NCBI GenBank assembly: GCA_937965795.1
Contig: CALCMD010000101.1
Location: forward strand, 1 to 64,000
Length of the DNA: 64,000 nucleotides
Source of the DNA: an uncultured Lachnospiraceae bacterium
GTDB lineage: Bacteria; Bacillota; Clostridia; Lachnospirales; Lachnospiraceae
Direction of reading: 5' to 3'
In this document: positions 51,360 through 60,936 of the stretch, in pieces
How the letters are laid out: each line of letters opens with the position of its first letter
Numbering within the stretch: position 1 is the first letter of the stretch
The notes under the pieces: model-generated
The model's input: the letters and a program-made list of their open reading frames with translations, nothing else
Told to the model about the DNA's origin: nothing
The model's database searches: none
Program-made: the position numbers and the translations under genes

Positions 51360-51712
51360 CGTTTTCTTCTCTCATTTCTCATCTGCTGCGGCACAGAAAG
51401 GAAAAATACCTGATAATACATTTCCAGTGCGGTAAGAAGCTCTTCCTTTTCCCTCTGCATCTCCCTGATTTTCAGTACGCTTCCTATTTCATCATAGCCA
51501 AAATCATCTTCTGCCGCTTCCGTTCGGAAGCACAGGGTTCCCTCTCTGTCAAACTCCAGCACCAGAACGCCGCCTACATCGTTTGTATAGAGAACGCACA
51601 TGATTTTCAATTCCTCCTGTATGCTCTCCGGAAGCGACTCAAACGCTTCATTAAAATAAAACTTTTCCTCATATGCGCTTGCACCGCAAAGCACTGTTTT
51701 TTCTGCGTCCAT
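51356..51712 (-). CDS. DUF6145-like small protein
   Basis: This is a 118-residue acidic cytosolic protein (LCGASAYEEKFYFN; VLVLEFDREGTLCF; C-terminal helix REMQREKEELLTALEMYYQVFF). It appears to be the DUF6145 family seen between birA and dusB in Clostridia; the function is unknown. The ATG at 51710-51712 with AAGGAG is used instead of the longer frame that runs inside birA. Confidence 0.75.
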   Translation of the reverse strand: MDAEKTVLCGASAYEEKFYFNEAFESLPESIQEELKIMCVLYTNDVGGVLVLEFDREGTLCFRTEAAEDDFGYDEIGSVLKIREMQREKEELLTALEMYYQVFFLSVPQQMRNERRKR

Positions 51713-51725
51713 CTGTCCCTTCTCC

Positions 51726-52706
51726 TTATGTATATCCATAAACGCCCCGCACGGATACTTCTCCGGCATACACCTTCTCGATGCTTCCATCCGCCTTTTC
51801 AACCAAAAGCTCGCCCTTTTCATTGATTCCCCGTGAAATGCCGCTATACGCATTTTGCGGTTCCAGAACACGTACCTGTGCGTCCATATTTACCAGCATC
51901 CCGTTGTAGGTCTCACGAAGCCCTGACAGATCGCCGTCCGCCAGAAACGTTTCCAGGTACTGTTCGAAATATTTCATACAGCCGCAGATGATCTCCGCCC
52001 TGTTTACCGTATGTCCGGTCTCAATGGAAAGAGAAGTGGCTATGTCACGAATTTCCTCCGGAAATTTCTCCATATTCACATTGATTCCCGTACCGATGAC
52101 CAGATAATGGATGACATTCATCTCCGCACTGATCTCTGTTAAAATCCCGCAGATTTTCTTTCCGCCAATCACTGCGTCATTCGGCCACTTGATCTTTGCC
52201 GGAAGTCCAAGAAGCTCCCTGCACGCAGAAGCTACCGCCATCCCCATCAGCAGCGTAATCATAGACGCTTTTTCCGGCGAGAGCTCCGGTCGGATGATTA
52301 AAGTCATGGCAATGGAAGATTTCGGAGCCATAGACCAGCTCTTTCCCCTGCGCCCTCTTCCGCCTGTCTGTTCATCCGTAACAATCAAAGTGCCATGCGG
52401 CGCTCCTTCCTCCGCCATTCGTTTCGCTTTATTATTCGTGGAATCCAGTGTGGAAAAATAGGCGACCTCCTGACCTGCCCATCTGGTCGTCAGCAGACTT
52501 TTGATCTCTTCCGCCGATACGACATCCGGACACGCCACGATGTGATAGCCTTTATTGGGAAGCGCCTCGATCTCATAGCCTTCCTCTTTTAGCTGATTCA
52601 CCGCTTTCCACACGGCTGTCCGGGAAACCCCGAATTTTTCACACAGTTCCTGCCCGGACACATATCCGTCCCGATTTCTCAGAATATGCAAAATCTCACT
52701 TTTCAT
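51726..52706 (-). CDS. birA: biotin-protein ligase and repressor BirA
   Basis: This 326-residue bifunctional BirA has an N-terminal winged helix (1-60; SGQELCEKFGVSRTAVWKAVNQL), a biotin ligase domain with GGRGRRGKSWSMAP, KWPNDAVIGGKKICGIL and GTGINVN, and a C-terminal SH3-like domain. It activates biotin to biotinyl-AMP, attaches it to carboxylases and can repress biotin genes. It overlaps the preceding membrane-protein gene by four bases. Confidence 0.96.
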   Translation of the reverse strand: MKSEILHILRNRDGYVSGQELCEKFGVSRTAVWKAVNQLKEEGYEIEALPNKGYHIVACPDVVSAEEIKSLLTTRWAGQEVAYFSTLDSTNNKAKRMAEEGAPHGTLIVTDEQTGGRGRRGKSWSMAPKSSIAMTLIIRPELSPEKASMITLLMGMAVASACRELLGLPAKIKWPNDAVIGGKKICGILTEISAEMNVIHYLVIGTGINVNMEKFPEEIRDIATSLSIETGHTVNRAEIICGCMKYFEQYLETFLADGDLSGLRETYNGMLVNMDAQVRVLEPQNAYSGISRGINEKGELLVEKADGSIEKVYAGEVSVRGVYGYT

Positions 52707-52987
52707 CTCAAAAACCTTTCTACCGTTATAAGCTGTACTGCGAAAAATATCAGCAAAGCCAGCGTGATAACCGTAAACATTGTTCCCAAAATATATCTCT
52801 TTTTTATGAATTTCAGCCCGGCAAGAATTCCGTTGACGAGTATCCCCATGCCCGATATCAGCACGAAAAATCCCGGCGCGCTGTCTATCTCCAAAAAGGC
52901 CGCAATCACACAGAGAATCAGCACAAGACCGGAAACACTTCCGAAAAATTCCAAATCCAGCGCCTTTCTGATTTTCTTTTTATTCAT
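52703..52987 (-). CDS. small membrane protein
   Basis: This 94-residue protein has a basic N-terminus (MNKKKIRKALDL) and three hydrophobic helices (about 15-35, 39-58, 65-88). Its ATG at 52985-52987 lies inside the end of argF, and its stop overlaps birA, so it is tightly coupled in the operon. The family was not recognised. Confidence 0.7.
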   Translation of the reverse strand: MNKKKIRKALDLEFFGSVSGLVLILCVIAAFLEIDSAPGFFVLISGMGILVNGILAGLKFIKKRYILGTMFTVITLALLIFFAVQLITVERFLR

Positions 52988-53978
52988 TTCCTTCCCCAAG
53001 CGTTGCAAGCATCACTGCCTTAATGGTGTGCATCCTGTTCTCCGCTTCATCGAATACCTTTGACTGCGCAGACTCGAATACCTCGTCTGTAACCTCCAGC
53101 TCCTGAACCTGGAAACGCTCTCCCATCTCTTTTCCGATCTGCGTTTTCAAATCATGGAAAGCGGGGAGACAGTGAAGGAAAATGGCCTGCCCGCCTGCAT
53201 TTTTCATAACATCCGCCGTCACTTTATACGGTGTAAGCTCCGTAATCCGCTCCGTCCATATCTCCTCCGGCTCGCCCATCGATACCCATACATCCGTATA
53301 AATAACATCGGCGCCTTTCGTGCCTGCCTGTACATCCTCAGTTAACGTGATACTTCCTCCGGAAGCCTTTGCGTATTCCTCACATGTCTTTACCAGCGCC
53401 GCATCCGGAAAATATTTTTTCGTGGTACATGCGGTAAAGTGCATTCCCATTTTCGCACAGGCAATCATCAGGGAATTTCCCATATTATAGCGGGCGTCCC
53501 CCAGATAGACCAGCTTCTTTCCCTTCAGTTCTCCCAGATGCTCGCGGATCGTCAGCAGGTCTGCCAGCATCTGTGTGGGATGATATTCATTCGTAAGTCC
53601 GTTCCATACAGGAACCCCCGCATATTTCGCCAGTTCTTCCACGATTTCCTGACCATAGCCGCGATACTCGATTCCTTCGAACATCCTTCCGAGAACACGC
53701 GCCGTATCCGCAATGCTCTCCTTTTTTCCAATCTGAGAACCTTTCGGATCGAGATAAGTCGTCCCCATCCCCAGGTCATGCGCCGCCACCTCAAAAGAGC
53801 ATCTTGTCCTGGTGCTCGTTTTTTCGAAAATAAGGGCAACATTTTTTCCCCGAAGGGTATCCACGGGGATACCCTTCTTTTTCTTATCTTTCAAATCTGC
53901 CGCCAAATCCAGCAGATATGTGATCTCTTCCGGTGTGTAGTCTTTTAAGGTTAAGAAATTGCGTCCTTTTAAATTCAT
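52980..53978 (-). CDS. argF: ornithine carbamoyltransferase
   Basis: This 332-residue OTCase makes citrulline from ornithine and carbamoyl phosphate. Carbamoyl-phosphate loop STRTRCSFE, FEGIEYRG, NGLTNEYHPTQ, the ornithine loop DVWVSMGEPEE and catalytic HCLPAFHD are all present. No other arginine genes or ARG boxes were noticed nearby; it lies 24 bases after the SPFH gene inside a mixed housekeeping operon. A catabolic (arcB) role cannot be excluded. Confidence 0.96.
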   Translation of the reverse strand: MNLKGRNFLTLKDYTPEEITYLLDLAADLKDKKKKGIPVDTLRGKNVALIFEKTSTRTRCSFEVAAHDLGMGTTYLDPKGSQIGKKESIADTARVLGRMFEGIEYRGYGQEIVEELAKYAGVPVWNGLTNEYHPTQMLADLLTIREHLGELKGKKLVYLGDARYNMGNSLMIACAKMGMHFTACTTKKYFPDAALVKTCEEYAKASGGSITLTEDVQAGTKGADVIYTDVWVSMGEPEEIWTERITELTPYKVTADVMKNAGGQAIFLHCLPAFHDLKTQIGKEMGERFQVQELEVTDEVFESAQSKVFDEAENRMHTIKAVMLATLGEGNE

Positions 53979-54002
53979 ATTCTGCCTCCAAATGTACCTC
54001 TC

Positions 54003-54938
54003 TTAAATATCTTTCGCCACTTCTGTTACTGATTTTACAAGTCCTGCCACATTCTGAAGCTCTGACGGAATGATAATCTTTGTCGCCTTACCGTCCGCCA
54101 CCTTCTCCAATGCTTCCAGGCTCTTTAAGGCAAGGACTGCCTGGTCTGCACCGGCGTCTTTCAGGAAACGCAGTCCATCCGCATTTGCCTGCTGCACTTT
54201 CAGAATTGCTTCCGCCTCGCCTTCCGCTTCCCGGATCATCTTCTCCTTTGCTGCCTCGGCACGCAGGATGGCCGCCTGTTTCTCCGCTTCCGCATCCAGA
54301 ATCGCCGACTCCTTCTTACCTTCCGCAACCAGAATGGTAGACTTTTTCTCTCCTTCGGCACGCAGAATGGCTTCTCTTCGCTCCCTTTCTGCTTTCATCT
54401 GCTTCTCCATCGCATCCTGAATCGCAGCCGGAGGAATGATATTTTTCAGTTCCACACGGTTTACCTTGATTCCCCACGGGTCGGTAGCCACATCCAGGGA
54501 AGCCCGCATCTTTGTATTGATCGTTTCTCTGGATGTCAGCGTCTGATCCAGCTCCAGATCGCCGATGATATTTCTCAGCGTCGTCGCCGTCAGATTCTCA
54601 ATCGCCATGATCGGATTTTCCACTCCGTATGCAAACAGCTTGGGGTCGGTAATCTGGTAAAATACGACCGTGTCAATCCGCATAGTTACATTATCCTTTG
54701 TAATCACCGGCTGCGGTTCGAAGTCAACAACCTGCTCTTTCAAATTCACGCGCTTCGCTACTCTGTCGATAAACGGCGCTTTGATGTGAAGCCCCACGTT
54801 CCAGGTGCCCCGATATCCGCCCAGACGCTCGATCACCAGTGCATTTGCCTGAGGCACAATTCTGATACAGGATATCAGAATCAGTAAAAGTATCAAAACC
54901 AAAGCTGCAATCAAAATTGCTCCAAAAAGATTCTCCAT
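54003..54938 (-). CDS. SPFH/Band 7 membrane protein (stomatin/QmcA-like)
   Basis: This 311-residue protein has an N-terminal membrane helix (about 5-25), a Band 7 domain (about 26-185; ALVIERLGGY, TLRNIIGDLELDQTLTSRE, GIKVNRVELKNI) and a long Ala/Glu coiled coil (about 190-260). It forms membrane microdomain scaffolds. It is paired with nfeD 42 bases upstream, the classic NfeD-stomatin couple. Confidence 0.94.
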   Translation of the reverse strand: MENLFGAILIAALVLILLLILISCIRIVPQANALVIERLGGYRGTWNVGLHIKAPFIDRVAKRVNLKEQVVDFEPQPVITKDNVTMRIDTVVFYQITDPKLFAYGVENPIMAIENLTATTLRNIIGDLELDQTLTSRETINTKMRASLDVATDPWGIKVNRVELKNIIPPAAIQDAMEKQMKAERERREAILRAEGEKKSTILVAEGKKESAILDAEAEKQAAILRAEAAKEKMIREAEGEAEAILKVQQANADGLRFLKDAGADQAVLALKSLEALEKVADGKATKIIIPSELQNVAGLVKSVTEVAKDI

Positions 54939-54980
54939 ATTCTTCCTCCAATTTTCTGCGTCAATTTCCGCATAGCTGAA

Positions 54981-55439
54981 TTAATTTTTCTTTTCTGTGG
55001 CTACAGGCTTTTCTGTGACGATAAGCTTCACTCCGCTGACCTTCAGAATCGTAACCGTGGCGTCAGCCGCAATCCTCTCCTCATCACTCTGCGTCCGTGC
55101 CATCCACACTTTTCCCCCGACTCTCACTTCACCTGTTGCCGCCAGATTGTCAATCTCCTGTATCACCACTGCTTTTTCCCCAATCAGGCTGTCTACATTC
55201 GTTCTCACCCGGTTTCTGTTAATATATTTCGCAGCGAAGGGCCTGGTAAATACCAGCAATAAAATGGACACCGCCAGGAAAACTATGATCTGCACCATAA
55301 GACCCGCTCCCAGCATAGAAGCCGCAAACGCCGCCACTGCGCCTCCTGCAAACCAGATGGTCGTAAGCCCCAGGGTAAGCAGTTCAATCACCAGCAGAAC
55401 GACGATCAGTGCAAGCCAGCAAATCCATTCGATTTCCAT
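54981..55439 (-). CDS. NfeD-family membrane protein
   Basis: This 152-residue short NfeD has an N-terminal pair or triple of helices (about 5-75) and a C-terminal OB-fold (about 85-150; LIGEKAVVIQEIDNLAATGEVRVGGKVW). The serine-protease domain of long NfeD is absent. It partners with SPFH proteins. First gene of the operon running to 48932. Confidence 0.93.
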   Translation of the reverse strand: MEIEWICWLALIVVLLVIELLTLGLTTIWFAGGAVAAFAASMLGAGLMVQIIVFLAVSILLLVFTRPFAAKYINRNRVRTNVDSLIGEKAVVIQEIDNLAATGEVRVGGKVWMARTQSDEERIAADATVTILKVSGVKLIVTEKPVATEKKN

Positions 55440-55465
55440 ACAGATTCCCCCTTTCTTCTTTTTTT

Positions 55466-55494
55466 ATCTTACTATATTCACGGCAAAAATACAA
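55466..55494 (-). promoter_or_regulatory. sigma-A promoter of the nfeD operon
   Basis: TTGTAT (55494-55489), a 17-base spacer and TAAGAT (55471-55466) on the minus strand, just ahead of nfeD; AAAGGGGG precedes the nfeD ATG. Confidence 0.65.
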
Positions 55495-55496
55495 CT

Positions 55497-55537
55497 AAAA
55501 AAGGGCTGACGCTCCAACCGCTCATTCAGCCCTTTTT
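55497..55537 (-). terminator. terminator of the alpha-galactosidase-like gene
   Basis: The stem AAAAAGGGCTGA with TCAGCCCTTTTTT encloses a 16-base loop, 18 bases past the stop at 55556; the U6 tail is on the minus strand. Confidence 0.85.
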
Positions 55538-55555
55538 GAAAATTTCACTCTCTTT

Positions 55556-58500
55556 TTAGAACTTTACCTTCCGATATGCACTGTAAACCTTCGCGCCTTT
55601 GTTTTTCACATAACCCCGTATCCTTACGGAAACTTTTTTGCCTGTCCTTATTCCTTTTTTCACCAGAACTGTTTTGGAACCGGACGCCGCTTTTTTATAC
55701 GCGTTCTTTCCCTGCTTCACCCATACTTCAAAGCCTGTTTCCCCACTCTTTTTACAGACGATCTTCAATCCGGTCTTTTTATAATCCCGCACGCTCTTTA
55801 CCTTTGGCTTTAAAGGCTTTGCTGCCGTATAAAGAATCTTCGATTCCTTCCCGCTTCCCTTTTCGTTTGACGCGGTTACCTTCACCTGATACTTCTTTCC
55901 CGGTTTCAGATTTTTGATTTTCAAAGTATTCTTTTGAGTGCTTCCCGCAGTCTGCCACTTTCCGTCTTTCTGGATATACACCGTATAGGAGGATGCGTCT
56001 GCCTGCTGCTTCCAGGTGATCTGCAATCCTTTGGTCTGGGACTTCGCCTTTACATTTTCCACCTGTCCGGGTACCTGTTTCTCCTCTCCCGGTTTTCGCA
56101 CCAATTTTGCCCGTTCGCTGCCCAGCCGGTCCATCGCCTGACGTATTTCTCCCTCCAGGGCATTTTCATCAAGAAGTACCTGCCCGGCCTCTGCCAGCAC
56201 TTTTGCAAATGCCTGCGGATTCTGATAGAAGGATAAATCTATTTTTCTATCTTCTGCCAGAATTTTCCGCAGCTCCGTCTTATCCCCCATCGTATAACCG
56301 GCATACTGAATCTTATCCAGCAATTCTGCCCATGCCCGGTTAATCTCATTCTGCTTCGACTGCGGATTTTTAAATACCTGCTGTGCGTATGCAAATGCTT
56401 CCTGATAAGATGCACGCACGGCTGGAATTACATTCTGAAAATCCAGATTTTCCGCATAAACCATGACGCGGTATAAAGTCCCGATCTCTCTCTGTTCTGT
56501 GTCTGTTTCCTGCGGAAGGACAACAGGTGCGCCGATCAGTTCCTTCCGCACGGGTTTCCGCAGTTCCAGCACGGCGTTCATCAACGCCTCCTCTGCCTGC
56601 GCCATTTCTTCCTGCCCTGCGTTTCCTTCTGCCAGAAGCTGCTCTATCCGGTCTTTTGCCGCCTGAAAAGCCTCCCAGCCCTGTCCCTCCGTAAAGCTGG
56701 CGGCATCATAAAGAGATGTAAAATCGGAAATCGTCTCCAGAGAAGCCGCATTCCCTCCGCTCTGCTGCGTATGTACAAAATAATCAATGTCGATAACCGG
56801 GGACTTACACACGATCTTAATTGTATGCGTACCAACCGCAAGCCCTGTCTTTTCATACAGCTTCACGCCTGACGCCGCCGCGCCGGTACAGGAAACCTCT
56901 TCCTGCAATACATCATCGATAGATACCTGAGCGCTTCCAAAGTTCGTATCTTTCTGCCCGTACCAGGCAATACTGTCTCCCTGAAAGGTGAAAGATACCG
57001 CTGCCGCCGCTTTCGTTGTATATTTGCTTCCTCCTCCGGAGAACCCGCTGTTCTGCTCCGCCGTCCAGTCTCCTTCAAAAATCAGAGCGGAATCTGTCTC
57101 CTCTGTCACCGTTTCTTTCCGGGTCAAATCCGGCGCAGACAATTCCTCAGCCCTGAGCAGAAGATAACTCGAAAAATTACATTCCAATACTGCCTGGCCT
57201 CCCGGTACATTTGTCGCAATCACCTGATCGTTTACATAATCCACAATGCGGTACAATTTATACGGATTTAACCCTTTGAGTTCCACCGCCGGATTTCCCT
57301 CAGGGCGGAACTTATTTCCATCTCTGTAAAAAGCATAATACATAGTACCGTCCTTATTCACTACGTATGTCTCATAAGGGTCAAAGCCATAACTATACAA
57401 ATCTCCCACGAACTGACCTTTTTGAAGCTCTGCTTCCTGTGCAATCTTAAGCCATCTCTCATACTCTTTCTGCTGGCTGCCTGTCATATTTCTTTTTTCA
57501 ATCAGAACCGCGCCTGTCCCCACCGCGGAAGGATACCAGATTTCATTGTGGTCTGTCGTAATTGGAAAATAGTCCCCGCACAATGCCTTGTACGCCTTTA
57601 CCCTTCTTCTCGTCTGGTCGACGCTTGTCGGGTCAGCCGTCGGCACCTGGGTTACATACGGCAGGGAATAATAATCCTGCGGCGTTCCACAATTACACAA
57701 AAGATGAAACGCATCTTCGTTGCACTCTTTCATCGCCTGGTAGACCTCACGGTAAAATACAGCCTGATTCTCTGTCGATTCCTCTGGCCTCGCATGATGG
57801 TGAGCCGGATTATAACAATGCGGAATGCTCCATACATAATCACTCTTCAATCCGTCAAATCCCCACTCATTCAATGCCTTTTTCACAAAATCCACCTGGC
57901 TCTGCACCGCCCCTTCAGAACATGGGCAGAGCGCATAACCACTTGTCCCGTTAAACCGGTCGGACGCGCCCGGCCCCGCCAGCTTTCCTTTTGTTCCATT
58001 TTGATTCTGCACAAAGTATTCCGGATGCTCTTTATAAAGACTGCTGTTCTCTCGTCCTCCGTCGCACGGACGCCACCAGAGAAGCGCCGTCATCCCTCTC
58101 TCATGAATTGCATCCGTCAGACGCTTCATATCTGCACTTCCATTTGGAAGCTTTGCGCTGTTCAAATCCCATTGTCCGGCATTGTTATACCATCCGTCAT
58201 CCAACGTTACCTGTTTAATCCCCAGCGCCTGCAATTCATCCAGCTTTCCAAGAATCAGTTCCAGCGTCCAGTCAAATTCCCAGCCCCAGCTTTCCCAGCG
58301 CAGATCATAGCTGCTGTCCGGAATCTCCTCTTCACTTAAGGTCTCAAATCCGATCTGGCGCATACCATCCGCATAACCGCGAAGCCCCATATAGTAATCG
58401 CCGTTATGTACATGTACAAATCCCTCTCCAGCCGCTACGGTCTCCTGCGCTGCGACCGTCCGGGACGGTCTCTGGATGGCGGCATAGACCGTCTGGTCCT

Positions 58501-59197
58501 TCTCATCTACCGGAGTCTGCACTTCTCTCCTCGTGATGCTGGCGTCTCCAACCGTAATTCCGCCATTTTCAGAATAAATATCCGCCGCCGGCACGCCGAC
58601 AGACGTATCATCCTGTTTATTCGCCCGATGAAAGGTCTGGCCGTCACTCAGATCGATCTTCTGTAAGGTATCATAAAAACTCTGCTGGCCTTCTCCGCCC
58701 CCGTTATAACTCCAGACCGTCTGCGCCGGATTACTGAGCGCAAATTCACAGTCTACAAATTTCTGAACATCCACCTGCCCGCTTTCGGCTTTGTAACTGG
58801 TCCGCACATAGAGAAGCCCCGGAACCTCGTCCACGGATTCCAGTTCGCAGACACGCAAAAGCCCCGTATCCGCAGAGCGGGAAGTCACCGTCATCCTGCT
58901 TCCTTTTCCTGCGGTTCCCTCCACGTTTTCTTCCACCTGACAGGTAAAATCCGTAAAATCAGACAAAACGCTCCCGTTCACTACCGGATAACTGATGCAG
59001 GACGGCCGGCTCATCTGAAATCTCGTCCCATCCTCCTGATATCCGTACAGACTGACCATCCCTGTCGTCCCATCAAACTGCACCTGCACTCCATTTCCAT
59101 CCAGCGCCTTTGCCGTCTCCGCCGACGCCCGGAAGCCCGTAAATCCCAATCCCACAACGGCTGTCACAAACAGCATTTTCCAATATTTTTTTCGCAT
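55556..59197 (-). CDS. secreted clan GH-D alpha-galactosidase-like glycosidase (GH36/GH27)
   Basis: This 1213-residue secreted enzyme has a signal peptide (1-26), an N-terminal beta-supersandwich (about 30-290) and a TIM barrel (about 300-620) with KQVTLDDGWYN. The nucleophile is Asp453 (GLKSDYVW), and Asp522 or Asp527 is the likely acid/base. Then come a beta domain, a carbohydrate-binding-like domain (about 705-815), FIVAR-like helices (about 825-1030) and two FN3-type domains with basic tail (about 1038-1213). Alpha-galactosidase or alpha-N-acetylgalactosaminidase activity on blood-group or mucin glycans is plausible; the specificity is unknown. GGAGGG precedes the ATG. Confidence 0.85.
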   Translation of the reverse strand: MRKKYWKMLFVTAVVGLGFTGFRASAETAKALDGNGVQVQFDGTTGMVSLYGYQEDGTRFQMSRPSCISYPVVNGSVLSDFTDFTCQVEENVEGTAGKGSRMTVTSRSADTGLLRVCELESVDEVPGLLYVRTSYKAESGQVDVQKFVDCEFALSNPAQTVWSYNGGGEGQQSFYDTLQKIDLSDGQTFHRANKQDDTSVGVPAADIYSENGGITVGDASITRREVQTPVDEKDQTVYAAIQRPSRTVAAQETVAAGEGFVHVHNGDYYMGLRGYADGMRQIGFETLSEEEIPDSSYDLRWESWGWEFDWTLELILGKLDELQALGIKQVTLDDGWYNNAGQWDLNSAKLPNGSADMKRLTDAIHERGMTALLWWRPCDGGRENSSLYKEHPEYFVQNQNGTKGKLAGPGASDRFNGTSGYALCPCSEGAVQSQVDFVKKALNEWGFDGLKSDYVWSIPHCYNPAHHHARPEESTENQAVFYREVYQAMKECNEDAFHLLCNCGTPQDYYSLPYVTQVPTADPTSVDQTRRRVKAYKALCGDYFPITTDHNEIWYPSAVGTGAVLIEKRNMTGSQQKEYERWLKIAQEAELQKGQFVGDLYSYGFDPYETYVVNKDGTMYYAFYRDGNKFRPEGNPAVELKGLNPYKLYRIVDYVNDQVIATNVPGGQAVLECNFSSYLLLRAEELSAPDLTRKETVTEETDSALIFEGDWTAEQNSGFSGGGSKYTTKAAAAVSFTFQGDSIAWYGQKDTNFGSAQVSIDDVLQEEVSCTGAAASGVKLYEKTGLAVGTHTIKIVCKSPVIDIDYFVHTQQSGGNAASLETISDFTSLYDAASFTEGQGWEAFQAAKDRIEQLLAEGNAGQEEMAQAEEALMNAVLELRKPVRKELIGAPVVLPQETDTEQREIGTLYRVMVYAENLDFQNVIPAVRASYQEAFAYAQQVFKNPQSKQNEINRAWAELLDKIQYAGYTMGDKTELRKILAEDRKIDLSFYQNPQAFAKVLAEAGQVLLDENALEGEIRQAMDRLGSERAKLVRKPGEEKQVPGQVENVKAKSQTKGLQITWKQQADASSYTVYIQKDGKWQTAGSTQKNTLKIKNLKPGKKYQVKVTASNEKGSGKESKILYTAAKPLKPKVKSVRDYKKTGLKIVCKKSGETGFEVWVKQGKNAYKKAASGSKTVLVKKGIRTGKKVSVRIRGYVKNKGAKVYSAYRKVKF

Positions 59198-59290
59198 ACC
59201 TTCCCTCCGCTTTCATTTTTTTTAATCATATCATAGGACTGTCATTCTGTACACCCCTGCAAACATATTTCCTGTTCCTGCCTTACTCCC

Positions 59291-60274
59291 TTATACCTTA
59301 CTGATTCCCAAAATCTGAGGAAGTGGCGCAGCAGACATTCCGTAGATTCCGGGTGAGGTTCCGGCAAACTGAAGCTCCGGATCATAGTACAGGCCATTGA
59401 TGCGTACACACGCATGGCGTGTCAGCCCGTCCGGCGCTCCATCACGCGACCCCCGTATACGCCCCCTCACCACGCGGCAGTCTTCATATCCAATCACCTT
59501 TGCCAGGACTGCGAATCCACAGGCGAAATTATAACAGTTTCCGGCTTTCTTATCATAAAATTCTATGGCATAATCATATTCCCATCCATCATATACCTCA
59601 AACGCCCGCCATGTCACATAGCTGAAATTGGAACGGCTCGATACATAATCAAACGCTGCCCTGAGTTGCTGCGCCCGACTCATTCCATTCGTGGTAATCT
59701 TCTTCAGGATTCCCGCCGCCTTTTCTTCCGCCTCTTTTTTTACCTTATCCTTCCTGGTAAGCTTTGCATAACCATTTTTGTCAAGCTTTACTCCGTCAAT
59801 CGTTCGATTTACGGCCATTTTCCCGGTTTTCTGATAAAAGTAAGCTTTCTTTTTTTCGAAAAACTGCCAGCCGGTCTGCATCATCCCCTGATCTGAGAAA
59901 AAATACTGGCTTTCTCCGATTTGGTACAGTCCTTTTACCCCGCATCCCTCCTCATCAAAATAGTATTTCTTTTCCTGCCAGGTTACCCAGCCGGTCTTTG
60001 CCTTTCCATTTCTTCCAAAATAGTAGCGCTTCCCACGAACGACCTTCATGGTATTTTTTACCATCCGCCCTTTCCTGTCAAAGAAATACTTTCTCTTTCC
60101 TATCTTTTTCAGCCGACTGCGGATTAGTGTCCCATTTTCATCATAATAATAGCGTTCGTTCTTTTTCGTCACCCAGGAATTCCGGGCAGCGTTGGTACGC
60201 ATCGGCGCCAAAAGCAGGCATACCAAAAACAACATTCCTCCTGCCAGCAGGATTTCTTTTTTCATTCGTTTCAC
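59291..60274 (-). CDS. secreted transglutaminase-like protein with cell-wall-binding repeats
   Basis: This is a 327-residue exported protein. A signal peptide (about 1-29) is followed by about seven aromatic repeats (31-170) of the KKYYFDExG type (choline-binding/CW_binding family), and a transglutaminase-like domain (about 195-327) with Cys247 (AGNCYNFA), His287 (TRHACV) and Asp298 (YYDPEL), a complete triad. It probably binds the wall and cleaves or cross-links peptides; the substrate is unknown. GTG at 60272-60274 follows GGAGGG. Confidence 0.85.
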   Translation of the reverse strand: MKRMKKEILLAGGMLFLVCLLLAPMRTNAARNSWVTKKNERYYYDENGTLIRSRLKKIGKRKYFFDRKGRMVKNTMKVVRGKRYYFGRNGKAKTGWVTWQEKKYYFDEEGCGVKGLYQIGESQYFFSDQGMMQTGWQFFEKKKAYFYQKTGKMAVNRTIDGVKLDKNGYAKLTRKDKVKKEAEEKAAGILKKITTNGMSRAQQLRAAFDYVSSRSNFSYVTWRAFEVYDGWEYDYAIEFYDKKAGNCYNFACGFAVLAKVIGYEDCRVVRGRIRGSRDGAPDGLTRHACVRINGLYYDPELQFAGTSPGIYGMSAAPLPQILGISKV

Positions 60275-60304
60275 AAAAACTCCCTCCGTTCCACTGCTCG
60301 CTTT

Positions 60305-60922
60305 TTAGTATTCCTCTGTTTTTACGCTTCCATCGGAATATGTAATCTCATAATATCCGTGTCCGCTTCCGTCACAGTCGTCAAACGCCTGACGGCTTAC
60401 CTCATACACACCGCCGCCAGAAGGCTGAGACTGCTGGGACTGCTGCGCTGCCTCGGCCGCCTGCGCTGCCGCCTTTGCGGCCTCCTCCGCTTTCACCGCC
60501 TGGTCTGCCTCTTCCTTTTTATCCGTCAGATAATCCTTTGCCACATAGCCTTCCTGATCGCCCAGCTTTACCTTATACCATTTGTCGCCCTCCGGAACAG
60601 CCTCTACCTCATCGCCCAGATGTGCCACAGACACTGCTTCGGATGCCGCGTCTGCTTCCTGCCGGACATAGACGTCGCTCACCACATACATGGTCTTTGG
60701 TTCTGCCGCCGTTTCTTCTGTCTCTGTTTCCGATATGCTTTCTGTCTCTGTTTCTGATACGGTTTCCGTCTCTGTTTCCGACGCCGTTTCTGCTTCTGTC
60801 CCGCTCTCTGTCTGTATCTCTGTCTTTGCCTCTGTTTCGCTTCCCGCGCCATTTCCACATGCCGTTGTCATGCAGCCTGTGACTGCCAGCGCCATGACTG
60901 CCATCATCCATTTTCTTTTCAT
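60305..60922 (-). CDS. lipoprotein with SH3 domain and Ser/Glu/Thr-rich linker
   Basis: This 205-residue lipoprotein has two possible lipobox cysteines (VTGC, TTAC; residues 17 and 22), a SET-rich linker of repeated ETE units (about 27-76), a bacterial SH3 domain (about 78-135; DVYVRQEADAASEAV, GYVAKDYL), an Ala/Gln coiled stretch and a short C-terminal region. SH3_3 domains bind peptidoglycan peptides. The ATG at 60920-60922 has AGGAGG. It lies 14 bases after the DHHW gene. Confidence 0.82.
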   Translation of the reverse strand: MKRKWMMAVMALAVTGCMTTACGNGAGSETEAKTEIQTESGTEAETASETETETVSETETESISETETEETAAEPKTMYVVSDVYVRQEADAASEAVSVAHLGDEVEAVPEGDKWYKVKLGDQEGYVAKDYLTDKKEEADQAVKAEEAAKAAAQAAEAAQQSQQSQPSGGGVYEVSRQAFDDCDGSGHGYYEITYSDGSVKTEEY

Positions 60923-60936
60923 TTTTCTTTTTCCTC

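Noticed and set aside
60690..60860. Long plus-strand frame rich in Val/Ser opposite the SET-rich linker
   Set aside because: It is the mirror of a low-complexity repeat in the lipoprotein gene; no start context.
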